Assembly: GCA_034509425.1 (NCBI GenBank)
Contig: JAVTVJ010000469.1
Span: forward strand, 372,001-436,000
DNA: 64,000 bases
DNA from: Eopsaltria australis
Lineage: Eukaryota > Chordata > Aves > Passeriformes > Petroicidae
Reading direction: 5' to 3'
In this document: piece after piece, positions 49,455 through 59,770 of the stretch
How positions within the stretch are numbered: position 1 is the first letter of the stretch
How the letters are laid out: each line of letters begins with the position of its first letter
Made by a program: the position numbers and the translations under genes
Notes under the pieces: model-generated
Database searches by the model: none
The model's input: only the letters and a program-made list of their open reading frames with translations
What the model was told of the DNA's origin: nothing

Positions 49455-52400
49455 CTGTGGATTTAAAGAAAGGAATTTAGTTAGTCATAATATTTCATGT
49501 AACACTCTATATTAAGAAGTGAAGGAAAATGTATGGTCTGGACTTGTTCCATTCACTTTGTGCACTTTAACACACTCATCTTTATGCAAGTCCATTTTCA
49601 AGTCAGGCAATAAAGTAACCCTTCTCCCAAAACACCCATTTCTCACACTGTATAACCATGTAGACATAAGGTGGATTTTTAAATGCACTTTGAAGCACAT
49701 ATGTCTTGCCCTTCACTCTTCCCTGTTTCTTATTCTAGCAATCTTTAAGTACTTTCATCTTAAATAGCAGTTGATAGTGACTGGTGTCCTATAAGCTTTC
49801 ATTGAAATACGATTAAACGGAACAGGCATTCTCACTGCAACAGTATCCAGCCTAACATTTCTTGAAATCATTCTAGCTTCCATTATGCTTTCTGCACAGC
49901 ATAGCCTGGGCAACTACACACTTAAATATGATCTTTACAAGTAAAGTTACTACCAAAGAAAGACACAAAGTTGTTCACTTGACCTCAGTGGCATTAAAGA
50001 TAAGTTCAAGAACAGTTCAAGAATTAGGGCCATATCTCTGAAATATGTTGGCTGAGTTTACTCAAGATTCCTCCCCTCTGCAAACTGCAGAGTGGGTTAA
50101 AAATACACAAAGTACACAAAGTACATACAAATAAATTTAAAAGCATAAATAAAAATTAAAAATAATAAGCACAAAAAATTAAAATATCCATGTGTTCCTT
50201 CCTACCAGCAACAGTAAATTGCAGCAATCACTCTGCTGCTAACAAGAACCACTGAAATCGTATTCTTTTATTGTAGATTTTGCTACAGCAGATGACTAGT
50301 ACACAACACAAAGTCAGTTTTCCTAACTATTGACTTCCTGTCCTCCCAACACCCACACACACACGAATATCTGACATTCTGGGTAATAAAGGTAAGAAAA
50401 AAGGCAGATCTTCAGATGAATGCAACAGTAGTTACCAATAAATGCACAGATAAAGGCATTTTATGTATTTCATGTTAGAAGACTGCTACAAGAAAGCTAA
50501 ATGGCAGTGTTTCCCTCGCATGCTGTGTGAGCTTCTACATTATTTCAGAATGATGGGCATTACATTGTAGAGGAAAGAAGGGGAAAAACCAAAACCCACT
50601 AATACTGGAAAATGCATAAAGGAGTTCTCATTTAAAGAATGAAGAACATGAAAGCAGCAATGAACCCATGATTCCAAAAAGCTTACTTTCCTGCAAAAAG
50701 TTTTGACTTTTTGAAAAGACTTCTTTAAACAAAGACCCAGATTACTCTGCTCTCATCTGTCTAATTACTATCAGCTGCATTTTTAAGTCTGCTAAAACAA
50801 GTGGCTGGTCTATTGCTATTCTGCCTAAAATTCTGTTGCCATATTTCCTAGTTAGAAATAATAAATACAGCTGAGGACTCATAATGGGTAACAGGGAAGA
50901 AGGAGAATTACTAGGACTGGATGGCACTCTGGACAAGAAATACACAGAGGTAATGCCCAAGAATCCTTTCTCACAGAACTAAATCAAGGTGATTGTCTCC
51001 CTGTAAAAAACTCAGGGGTATTCGCATACAACAGCCACCCTCCTCTTTCAACAAATGTATGGAAACCTGGAGTGCCACGTGAGCTACTGCTGGCATATTA
51101 AACATCTCACAGGTTTCCTTCTTCAGTGTTGTTAGAAAGCTGTTCACACCTCACAGCTCTCTCCAGCAGCCTGCAGACCCACTGAAGAATGGCCCTGCCC
51201 TAGCTAGCACTTCAGATTCACTGTTGGTGCAGATAAATACCAAAGTCTTTTTAGGTAAAAAGTACAAATTATTGTTACTCACGGACCTGAGTGCCTGTGA
51301 AAGATCCTGCCATGTGAAAGTCTGTGCCAAGTGACACAAAGTAATACATAATATTCCTCCTTCAATTTGCCTTTTGGAAGCCTTTAAATGGATACATTAC
51401 CTTACTCATTTTTCAAAACTGTCCTGAGAGCATGATCTACATAATATCAGACAACCTAAACACATCCAGACAAGACTCAATGACAGTGTATTAGACCTGA
51501 TAATATACTTTCCCTAAATACATAAAATCCCTAGTTTAGCAATATTTTGTTACATTCTTATAAAAGTGTTCCATAAAAGATAATGATCTTTCCTACAATG
51601 AATTCTATCAGCATTTCTCAGTCAAGAGGCTAAACAATGCAATAACATCCATCAGTTACTCTAATGGAAGAAAGTTAGCTCTAGTCTAAGCATTAATATA
51701 TTTTTCTTGTATAATATGGAACTACAGAGTAACACCAAGTGGACTTTTACCTTAGTTTTCAGTTTTTTATTTTCTTCCAGCACAGCTTCATATTTTTCTT
51801 TCATCTCTGCCACTTCCAAGCGAAGTGCCTCTATTTCCGGATTCTCAGGAGCTGAAGCTCCCAGATGATGCTTCAGAAAACTGATATTCAGATGTTAAGT
51901 ATTTCTTCAGTTACATAACTATATTTTTGCTTTAACACTGCAGTACACATGACCAAAATTGCAGTAAACCAATGATATTACTACAGGAAAAAAGTTACCA
52001 AAATAAGAGAGCTTTTCAAATTCATAGCTATAGTCCTTAAAAACAAACAAATAAAAACAAGATATCAGTGCAAATTCTTATGTGTTACTACCCTTTTCTT
52101 TTCTCTTAAATGCACAAGTTTTGAAGAATTGAAAGAAAAAACAAACAAAAAGAGGAATACCTAAAAATTGAGGCTGCTTTAAACCAGCAAGAAACAAGAT
52201 ATGCCAATTCCCCCTTCTTAAAAAAGGTTATTTTAATAAAAACAAACAAAAAACAACAAAAAAGGAAGTGTGAAGAAACAAACTTCAGAACACATAGCCA
52301 CTGCAGATACTCAAATCTAATGCTGCAAGTCTACAACACTCTGTAATGGTCTATAACTTCATAATTGCTGGCATACTGAAATACCCAGGTCTCTTGCATC

Positions 52401-54639
52401 CTGTCAGAATCTGTTAGCTTGTGAAAATGCAATTATTAGGTAAAATGCATTGATAAAAGTCATTCTCAATGCAAGGCCTCGAAAGGAGCCTATTCAATTC
52501 AGCCATGAGTCAGAAGCAGTACTGTGCACAAATTTTCAAAAAGTAAGTCACAGCAAAGGAAAAGGATACTCCAGTGCACTATCTGGTTTCTCTGGCTCTT
52601 CATATAAGGCTACCAACACTGCAAATAGAAAATATTCAACAATTGCAAGAAGTTCATGCAACTCTAAGTTTTTAAAACATATACCAGCAGTCAGAAAGCA
52701 TACAAGTTGCACTTTTCCATTTAACAAGATTTTCACCTGCATACTTGGGCATAAGCAACAGGTCTGCTGTATCAGAGGGGACAGAGCATTCCACCTAGTA
52801 ACAGTTAAAGAGAGTTTTCTTGATCCCTAACCCCACCTAGTCTTTGTCTATCCTAGCACAGAACACAAAATGGCCTGAACAATTTTTATATATGCCACAG
52901 GCATCCTCGTAGTAGCTTTTGCCAGTAAGACTGAAATTCTAACTATATTGTTCATAAAACTCCTACTTCAGCTACATCTTTGAACCACAAGACATCAACA
53001 GTTCTGTAACTTTCAGCATAAAAGCAAACCTCCATTGAACATCTACTGTTACAAAACTAAATGGCTACTAAATGGCCAGGTGATACTGATAATCTTTACA
53101 GATGAGGGCTCTAATGGCCAAAAACACCAGACACAAGCAGCAATACCCCGACAACTTAAATTAGCCATATAACATAGCAATATAACTGGAGATTCTGTCA
53201 CATGAATGCCCAGAAAGTTCCCAAACACAACTAGTCCCTGCTCCCCACAGGATGATGTGCCAGTTTCAGATGTCTGAACTACACAGCCAAACTGGTTTTA
53301 AGCTAAGTACCCAAGTTAACCTGAGTTAAAAGCAAAATTAGGCTGCCTCGCTGCTTGGAAGACTTGTTTTGCCATCCCATAGGATGGTATTGCAATTGAA
53401 AAATCAAATGGTACTCACACACCAGTCCAAGAGTCTTAGTGCAGCAGCTATTCACTTGACATCCTAGATCTGCTGCTCCCTCTTTAAACAGCGTATTTTC
53501 AATATTAGCAGAATATTAATTTTTTCAATATTAACTGAAATATTAAAAGATTTTTGCCACATACAATTGGAAGGGTCTCAAAAAGATTTTAGAAGGATTT
53601 CAAAGATGTCAAGTCACACGTGTCAAAGTTTAGCATCATCTTTTCCCCAGTTTGATATGGAGAGTCATTATTCCAGAACTTAGTTTCACTCATTTTAGAA
53701 AACGCACTAAGCTCCACTCAAGAAAGGGTATTAAACAATTAAAGTTTTTTAAAGACAACATTTGCTATTACTTCATCTCAAGCACTTTTCTGTAGAACTC
53801 TGACAGAGTAAGAGTCCCCATAACATAACGAAAAGCACGCACTGAAAGAAAATAAATTAACCAAAAGCACGCGTAGAAAGAAGCACTTTGGGCGAAGAAG
53901 AGAGGTCTCCAACACACCACGCATGGGGAGAGGACCCGCCTCGCCGTTCTACACGCACCTCTAGCACTCGCCCCCCACACGACGAACGTTCGGGGCACGA
54001 ACGGTTCGCAGCTCCCGGGGCACGCCTGCAGGGGCCCGCTGCCCTCTCCCGGCGTGCACCGCCTCGCCGCGCACCTCGGGCTCCATTTCCAGGCCACGCC
54101 GCACCAAGTTTTCCAGGCGAGTTCTTCTGCCGGCCGCCTCGCCGGACTAAGGAGAAAAAGCGATCGGCGAGGCGAGGCGGGAAGCCGGTGGAGAGCGGCT
54201 AGGCAGCCCGAGGGACGGCCGCGACGCTGCCGTGGGGGGCGGCAGCTGCTCCGCGGGAGCGGGACACCCTGAGAGGAACGGCACCCGCCCGCAACGCCCC
54301 CGGAGAGCGCCCGCCGGCCCCTCGGGCGGCACGACGCGAGCCGGAGACTTACCTTTGGTGAGCATGTCCAGCACTCCCGACTTCTCCAAGTACTGGCGGA
54401 ACTGCTCCCGCTTGGAGTCCGCGGCCTGAGGGAGGACGCCCACACGGTCAGATCGGCGGCGCGCCCCGCCTCGACTGCGGAGGCGGCCCTTTAGCCCAGG
54501 CCGGTCCCGCTCTCCGCTGCGGAGGCGGCACGAAGGGCCGGGCCGGTGTCGGTCGGCGGCCCGCCGCTCCGCGCAGCCGGCACAGAGAGCGGCACCGCGC
54601 CCACGCCGGCGCGCTCCCCCCTACCTTGTAGTGCGCCAT
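49410..54639 (-). CDS. MYCBP: MYCBP: c-Myc-binding protein (AMY-1), 5 coding exons, 103 aa
   Basis: MYCBP binds the N-terminal region of c-Myc and also associates with AKAP-type scaffolds; it is found in cytoplasm, nucleus and ciliated or sperm structures (family knowledge). The chain is 54625-54639, 54353-54425, 52570-52618, 51751-51880 and 49410-49454, all GT-AG. It totals 312 nt and encodes exactly the usual 103 aa. The protein begins MAHYKAADSKREQFRQYLEK. After an EEPEKPDSALDFLKHHLG segment it forms a charged C-terminal coiled coil from about residue 58 (ENPEIEALRLEVAEMKEKYE, then LEENKKLKTKLAQYE). It ends PPQDEKHGE. An in-frame TAG sits directly before the ATG, which fixes the start. The first exon codes only five residues. 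The promoter is a large CpG island with a minisatellite. Confidence 0.97.
51751..51880 (-). CDS. MYCBP: MYCBP coding exon 4 (coiled coil)
   Basis: This exon encodes DFLKHHLGASAPENPEIEAL through LEENKKLKTK, the heptad-rich C-terminal helix. The acceptor is GAATATCAG and the donor GTAAAAG. Confidence 0.95.
52570..52618 (-). CDS. MYCBP: MYCBP coding exon 3 (49 bp micro-exon)
   Basis: This exon encodes VLVALYEEPEKPDSAL plus two bases of an Asp codon. The acceptor is CTATTTGCAG and the donor GTATCC. It is identified by its match to the family sequence between exons 2 and 4. Confidence 0.94.
54353..54425 (-). CDS. MYCBP: MYCBP coding exon 2
   Basis: This exon encodes AADSKREQFRQYLEKSG through DMLTK plus one base. 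The acceptor is CCCTCAG and the donor GTAAGTC. It sits inside the CpG island and is GC-rich compared with exons 3-5. Confidence 0.95.
54625..54639 (-). CDS. MYCBP: MYCBP coding exon 1 (MAHYK)
   Basis: Only 15 coding bases, ATG to AAG, are followed by donor GTAGGG; the intron that follows is 199 bp. The ATG is preceded directly by TAG in frame. The -3 base is T, so the initiation context is weak apart from G at +4. Confidence 0.93.
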
Positions 54640-54783
54640 CTAACCCGCACGGCGCCTGCCCCGGCCGCACGCCTGCGCCCTGCGCTTTAACGGCGCGAGC
54701 GCTTCCCCACCGTTACCGGAGCGACGGCGCCGCGGCAACGTCCGGGGCCTCGCCCTGCGCGCCAGGCCCCGCGCGCCGCCCTC

Positions 54784-55022
54784 GCTGCCCTCAGGGCGGC
54801 CTCGCCCCCGTCAGGGCGGTCCCGCTCTCCTCAGGGCGTTCTCGCTCCCTCAGGGCGCCCCCGCTCTCCTCAGGGTGTTCTCACCCTCTTCAGGGCTGCC
54901 TCGCCCTCCTCAGAGCGGCCCCGCTCCCCTCAGGGCGCCCCCGCTCTCCTCAGGGTGTTCTCACCCTCTTCAGGGCTGCCTCGTCCTCCTCAGAGCGGCC
55001 CCGCTCTCCTCAGAGCAGCCTC
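54784..55022. repeat. 20-bp GC-rich minisatellite upstream of MYCBP, 12 units
   Basis: Twelve consecutive units of 19-20 bp each carry a CTCAGGG- or CTCAGAG-like core, for example GCTCTCCTCAGGGTGTTCTC. Units 5-8 (54863-54942) and 9-12 (54943-55022) repeat as an 80-bp higher-order block with few differences. Many units carry CCCTCAGGG-type sequence that matches the AP-2 consensus. The array starts 145 bp upstream of the MYCBP ATG. Confidence 0.92.
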
Positions 55023-55353
55023 GTCGCCCCCCTCGCTGCCCAAGGGGGTGCCAAGGCTGCCGCTGTGCCCCCTTCTCTTGCGCGACTCCGGCCGTTATCC
55101 CGCTCTGCCCTGCTCTCCTCGCCGGGGACAGAACGGCGTTGTAGCCCCGGCGATTCTGGGGCTCAGCTCTGTGCCGCCCGCTGGCCGGGGGACGCCACCA
55201 CAAGCAGCCCCGGAGCTCCCCGCGGTTAAGGCGAGCTGTGGCGGCAGGAACCGTCCGGAGCGGAGGGCGGCGGAGCGCGGCCAGCCGGGAGCGGGGCTCG
55301 GGTGTTTCCGAGCGGCGGGGACCGCTGTGCTGCTGGTCGCTCCAGGGTTTTTT

Positions 55354-55416
55354 TGTTTTCCATAGTAAGCCTTCTGGTTTGTGAAATTCAAAATGTCTGA
55401 TTAATAAATTTCAGTA
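55354..55416. repeat. 63-bp perfect direct repeat, copy 1
   Basis: The sequence starts TGTTTTCCATAGTAAGCCTT and ends ATAAATTTCAGTA. It is identical to 56901-56963. It lies exactly at the edge of the MYCBP CpG island, next to a poly-T run. Flanks beyond the T-rich side are unrelated. Confidence 0.93.
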
Positions 55417-57374
55417 GCTGCAGCTGACTGAAATCACAGGAGAACGTTGCAGCAAGCAGCAGCTGCAGAGGTGCCTACCCAAGACTGATACGTGGTGAAA
55501 TCTTTGCATCAAAAGGAAAGTATTTGCTTTAGCCTGTTTTAAAAAAACAGAAGCAGTTATACCTGTTTATTTTTCTGAAACGCTGTAGTATCTACTGACA
55601 GATAGAATCTATTTATTATAGAAATAAAAAAAAAAATAAAAAGACCAACCAAATGATCTTGCACGTATGATGTTAGGGATTTCTCATACTTTCTCCTTGC
55701 TCTTCTGCAATATTTATATTTTTCGATATTTACTCTTCATTTGACAAGGTGCTGTGATGAAACAATGTTTGTCTCATGTCCAGACATAAAAGAAGTTAAT
55801 AAAATTCCTCTCGCAGCAGCAGAAAAATTCTTTTGTAACTTGTCTTGAATAACAAAAGTACCAATGTCATATCCTGTACATGAACATCTAAATGCGAACT
55901 TTCTATTATTAGACAGCAGGAACACAGTGCATTAAATACCAGGCTTTTTATTATGGAGAGATGAAATGCAAAACAAGCATTAGCAGTTATTGCTCACAGA
56001 ATCTTAGGCATCAAGAAATGCAAGAATCAAAGCCACAGGAGCAACATTCACTTGCCTAAGTCACACTCTGTGTTTATGTATGTTCCAGTATATTACACAA
56101 TCTTAAATTTTACAGTGTAAACACAGTTATGTAGGGCTGTATTTGTGTAGAGGTGAAAAGGATACTTGCTGGAGAGAAATCTACAGTGAATAGTTTTAAT
56201 AGTTTTAGTGTGTATTTCTTATGTGGACAGGACCAAATTAATGTTGTTGCTACAAGCAAAAGAGACTTTTAGGTTTTCTGGCTCCTTTTTTGCTAGTATT
56301 GTTCAGTTTTCAGTCAATCTGAAACATGGCTGTCTGGTAAGCATAATGACAATGCACTTCAGGAATTTAATTGTACTGCAACATGATGCTCTATCTCACG
56401 AATTATTTTTTCAGTACATGTACAGTAGGTCAAATCTGCTAATAAAAAATACACACAAAAATACTAATGCATTCCAGCTGTGACTACCTCACCAAGTATT
56501 TACAGTGTTGCAGTGCTGTACAACTCAAATAAATGTATTTCATACACAGAAAGCTTGATTACAAATGTACCATAGTATTTTGTTCATCTTTGCCTCCTTT
56601 ATTATTTCAAGACGTTCCACGGAACTTCCCTTACACTGTATGGACCTGAACAGCAAGTGGATTAATGTCCTAATGTTTTGTTATCCTCATAAAAAGCATA
56701 AATACAAATGCTCCTCCTGAACAGGTAGAAGCTTTGTTTGATTTAAAAGTTTATCAGAATTTGGGGGAGAGACAAACAGAAAAGGCGTAATTTCACTGTT
56801 TGATAAACCTTTTATATGTCTTTTGACATTGTAACTGAAAGCAGGAAGGTTCTACCATATTTGCGCTTTTTTGTTCTCTGTTTTTGGTTTTGTTTTTTTC
56901 TGTTTTCCATAGTAAGCCTTCTGGTTTGTGAAATTCAAAATGTCTGATTAATAAATTTCAGTAACTTGTTTCCTGATTTTGCTATCTTATTAGTGTTATG
57001 AAAAATGTCAAAAGTAAAGCTCACAACATGCCTGCAATTCACGATGTTTTTAAAATGTAGTGGTGTATTGAATTCTGGTAGTATACTATAAGAAATTCAC
57101 TTTGACTTTTCTGCTGAGGAAGTCAGTGGTGATACACTGACAAAAAAGTGTACCACGGAGTCAAAGAATTGGTTTCGTTAGCACAGTTTGAAGAGTGGAA
57201 TATGTTTGAGGTTCTGCTTTTGGACAGCTATCAAATGTCTGAATTCTCAGACTGATTAAGCAGAAAAGTGTTTACCAATAAGTTCTTCTGAGAGCACCAG
57301 TGCCTTCTTTAGCCTAATTTGATTTACTGCTCTTTGTAAAAAATATTGTTAGACTGTAAATTTTGTCTTCTACT
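55417..57374. other. Spacer between GJA9 and MYCBP
   Basis: AT-rich sequence with no recognised gene. Apart from the 63-bp repeat copy at 56901, I see no mobile-element family. In human a GJA9-MYCBP read-through transcript is annotated, so a similar product could cross this spacer (family knowledge; no direct evidence here). Confidence 0.6.
56901..56963. repeat. 63-bp perfect direct repeat, copy 2
   Basis: This is the second identical copy, 1547 bp from the first, in the AT-rich spacer below the 3' end of GJA9. It is also next to a T-rich run on its left side. The sequence between the copies (55417-56900) has no recognised repeat family. Confidence 0.93.
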
Positions 57375-57380
57375 TTTATT
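57375..57380 (-). terminator. Candidate GJA9 poly(A) signal
   Basis: AATAAA on the minus strand, 293 nt after the GJA9 stop, in the context CTGAATAAAAGTAG. It is the first clean hexamer after the stop. A T-rich stretch follows, but usage is unproven. Confidence 0.45.
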
Positions 57381-57672
57381 CAGTTTAAAAAGTATCAGCC
57401 TGACTTTTCCAAATATGTGGATTGAGAGGATGTGTGTTTTCCTTTTTAGCTGGAGTGTAGAAGTTTATACACTGAGGTCTATGCCACATTTTCATTACGA
57501 AGGAAGTAAAGAGACTGTTTAAAACTATTCAAAGGGTTCCACAACTTTTCTATCTATGTAAACAGCTGGTTAAAGTTGAATGATTTAGCTACACTTACAC
57601 GTAGGTCTGAGTTATGTCTGTGTTCAGGAATTATCCCAGCACCGGTTAGTGCAGCTGATGGATTAACTCACA

Positions 57673-59199
57673 CTATATTTGAAGATCAGTGGGGGCACGC
57701 CTACTGCTGGCATTACTTGACTGTGACTGTTGCCTGGACAGAGAGAAAAGCTTAGGACTGTTCCAGTTTCTGCTTTGTGTCGATTCAGAGCTCACCACCC
57801 CCATAGAATCAGAAGTGTCTGGTCGGCTGGAGTTTTTTACATCAGCATTGTAAGGAATTTGAGCTATGTTTACACTGAAACTGCTTTGTTTTCTGACACC
57901 GTTCTTTGGAAGAGAATTTGTTGGTGCTCCTGTGCTCTCAACCACTCCTTGTCGTCTAAAACTGGTACTAGGAAAAGTTGTATCAGGTTGCAATGAAGTT
58001 TGAGATGGCATCTCAGCAAAGCTTCTCAAGTACTTATTTGAAGCTGTATCAGCATTCTGAGTAACAAGAAGAAAATGTTTCTTTTCAGCCTCTTCCTGTG
58101 AATCATGCATCTCAGTCCAAAGCTTGCCAAGAAAGCCTTCATTTGTGCTAGCATTTTGACTCTGCTTGTCTAAAGCCTTTGTAGCTGGCCTCTTTTTGGG
58201 AGATTTATTTTCCTGATTGCAATGGGTGTAATTGCTTCTGCTTTCTGTATGGTTATTTTGCACAGACTGAAACATAGAAGGAGAATTTAAAACTGGGTAG
58301 AGCATAGTGTCAGTTTGCTTTTCCATCAGAAAGGTATAACTGCTAAGTGCACAAGGAGCTGTTTTCTGAGGGGTGGTAGATATTCTGAAGGAAGAGCGTG
58401 GTAGAAGAGAGTATTTCTTAGATTTGTTTATGTAGAAATTGTCAGAGTCATCCTTGGTTTTATTCTGCTCACAGAGTCCCATTTTAATTTTTCGGAATCC
58501 TAAGTGGATAATTTCTAGAATATTTAAAAGCAAGGATACAGTCGCTATTGATTGCATGAATAATATAAACACTGTCTTTTCTGTTGGTCTAGATACAAAG
58601 CAGTCAACTGTGTTTGGACATGGGTCTCTCTGACACTTATAAAGGGGATCTAAGTGAAAACCATAAAGAAGGTACTGCCCAATCATAAAGCCAACTTCCA
58701 CTGCAGATCTTGTGAAAATATGTATCACGTAAGTGCAGAGCAAAGAGCCTCTTAGGGGGGCTTTGTTCAGCTTTCTTTGATCCAATTGCCGGAGTTCTCT
58801 CTCTAGTCTTTTACGATTTTCAGTCATTTCTAATTCAATGCTTTCAAGTTCCACCCTTACCTGAGCTTTCTTTCTTTGCCTCTCTTTTTCCAGGGCTCTT
58901 AGTCTGTATAAGGCATGACCCATATACACCAGGGAAGGGGAAGACACAAATATGACTTGCAAGACCCAGTATCTTATGAGAGAGATGGGAAAGGCCTCAT
59001 CATAGCACACATTTCTGCAACCAGGCTGCTCAGTATTGCATATAAATTCTGATTGTTCATCATTCCAAACGTCCTCAGTTGCCACTCCAAGGACAAGCAT
59101 TCGAAATATGAAGAGGATCGTTAGCCAGATCTTTCCAATAATAGTGGAATGAATGTGGACCTCCTCTAAAATGCCTCCAAGGAAATTCCAGTCTCCCAT
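57673..59199 (-). CDS. GJA9: GJA9: gap junction alpha-9 (connexin 58/59 type), 508 aa, single coding exon
   Basis: The product forms intercellular channels as connexin hexamers. Family marks are clear. A short cytoplasmic N-terminus MGDWNFLGG comes first. Extracellular loop 1 has Cys 54, 61 and 65 (C-x6-C-x3-C), and loop 2 has Cys 189, 194 and 200 (C-x4-C-x5-C, alpha group). Four membrane segments lie near 23-41, 76-97, 151-178 and 208-233. The cytoplasmic loop (about 98-150) is long, highly charged and helical, and the Ser-rich tail (242-508) is poorly conserved; both favour GJA9 over other alpha connexins. The last residues, RRAPTDLQI, resemble the PDZ (ZO-1) ligand at the end of Cx43. The whole reading frame is in one exon, as usual for connexins. 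The start has A at -3 and G at +4. The human protein is 515 aa. GJA10 is the nearest alternative; synteny with MYCBP and RRAGC supports GJA9. Confidence 0.96.
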   Translation of the reverse strand: MGDWNFLGGILEEVHIHSTIIGKIWLTILFIFRMLVLGVATEDVWNDEQSEFICNTEQPGCRNVCYDEAFPISLIRYWVLQVIFVSSPSLVYMGHALYRLRALEKERQRKKAQVRVELESIELEMTENRKRLERELRQLDQRKLNKAPLRGSLLCTYVIHIFTRSAVEVGFMIGQYLLYGFHLDPLYKCQRDPCPNTVDCFVSRPTEKTVFILFMQSIATVSLLLNILEIIHLGFRKIKMGLCEQNKTKDDSDNFYINKSKKYSLLPRSSFRISTTPQKTAPCALSSYTFLMEKQTDTMLYPVLNSPSMFQSVQNNHTESRSNYTHCNQENKSPKKRPATKALDKQSQNASTNEGFLGKLWTEMHDSQEEAEKKHFLLVTQNADTASNKYLRSFAEMPSQTSLQPDTTFPSTSFRRQGVVESTGAPTNSLPKNGVRKQSSFSVNIAQIPYNADVKNSSRPDTSDSMGVVSSESTQSRNWNSPKLFSLSRQQSQSSNASSRRAPTDLQI

Positions 59200-59602
59200 G
59201 GTTATTCTGCCATATTAACACTAAAATGTATGAGAGGAAAAAGTATCAAACATTGTAAAAGCTGCATTCCTTCCTTAATGTATTATGAAAAAAACAACAC
59301 TGGGGAAAACTATCATATCTCACATTGTAACCATGGGAACATGACCAACTGCTCACTGATAATCTAGGTATTATTTTCTCTCATCTACGAGATGGAGAAC
59401 TGCATCATCTGCCTGTGTCTGCTTTATTATTAACATCCTGATAAGCATATCACTACAAGATATTGAACACCCTCAGTCTCCATTAGGTCAGTGGAAACTT
59501 CTACAGTGACTTGTAGAAGGATTTTAAAAGCATTATGTGATCCATTTGAACCATCATCCAATAACAATGTGAGAGCAGTGCGTTTCTATTTAGGACACTT
59601 AC

Positions 59603-59680
59603 CGAGGTACAGGAAAATTTCCATGTCCTCTTTTTTGGGTGTTCCAAGCCCCGTGTCACAGCTGTAATTATGGCAGTCCA
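59603..59680 (-). other. GJA9: Probable GJA9 noncoding exon 1
   Basis: A strong donor CTCG|GTAAGTGTCC ends at 59603. A good acceptor (CTCTCATACATTTTAG, exon from 59220) stands 21 nt before the GJA9 ATG, giving a 382-nt intron 59221-59602. The 5' end near 59680 is inferred from a TATA box about 30 bp upstream. One noncoding exon plus one coding exon is the common connexin layout (family knowledge). An ATG in this exon opens an ORF overlapping the GJA9 start. Confidence 0.6.
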
Positions 59681-59770
59681 ATTACTGTTTCACAGAGAAA
59701 ATTGCTTATATAAAGGGGCTCAAGAGGCAATAAATCATCTCATGAAAATGTCATTATTAATTAAAAAGAC
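59681..59770 (-). promoter_or_regulatory. GJA9 core promoter with TATA box
   Basis: TATATAA on the minus strand at 59712-59706 lies in CTTTATATAAGC and reads as a TATA box on either strand. Homeodomain-type TAATTA or ATTACT cores lie close by at about 59664-59688 and 59755-59762. There is no CpG enrichment, so this looks like a regulated, tissue-restricted promoter, unlike those of MYCBP and RRAGC. Confidence 0.5.

Larger units (their letters stand above)
53930..55345. promoter_or_regulatory. CpG island over MYCBP promoter, exons 1-2 and the 5' part of intron 2
   Basis: This dense CpG tract covers the MYCBP start (54639) and runs about 400 bp into intron 2. It contains no TATA box near the ATG. 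It ends sharply at a poly-T run at about 55347, where composition turns AT-rich. It is typical of a housekeeping promoter; reach on both sides leaves room for several start sites (inference). Confidence 0.75.

Noticed and set aside
54680..54750. Possible RFX X-box upstream of MYCBP (GTTACC and GGCAAC halves)
   Set aside because: The half sites are about 16 bp apart, too far for an X-box.
54784..55022. Regularly spaced repeats resembling a CRISPR array
   Set aside because: Units are contiguous without spacers and lie in a vertebrate CpG island; it is a minisatellite.
54546..55365. Long plus-strand frames upstream of MYCBP with repeated motifs
   Set aside because: The repeated peptide comes from the 20-bp minisatellite read in different frames, not from a repeat protein.
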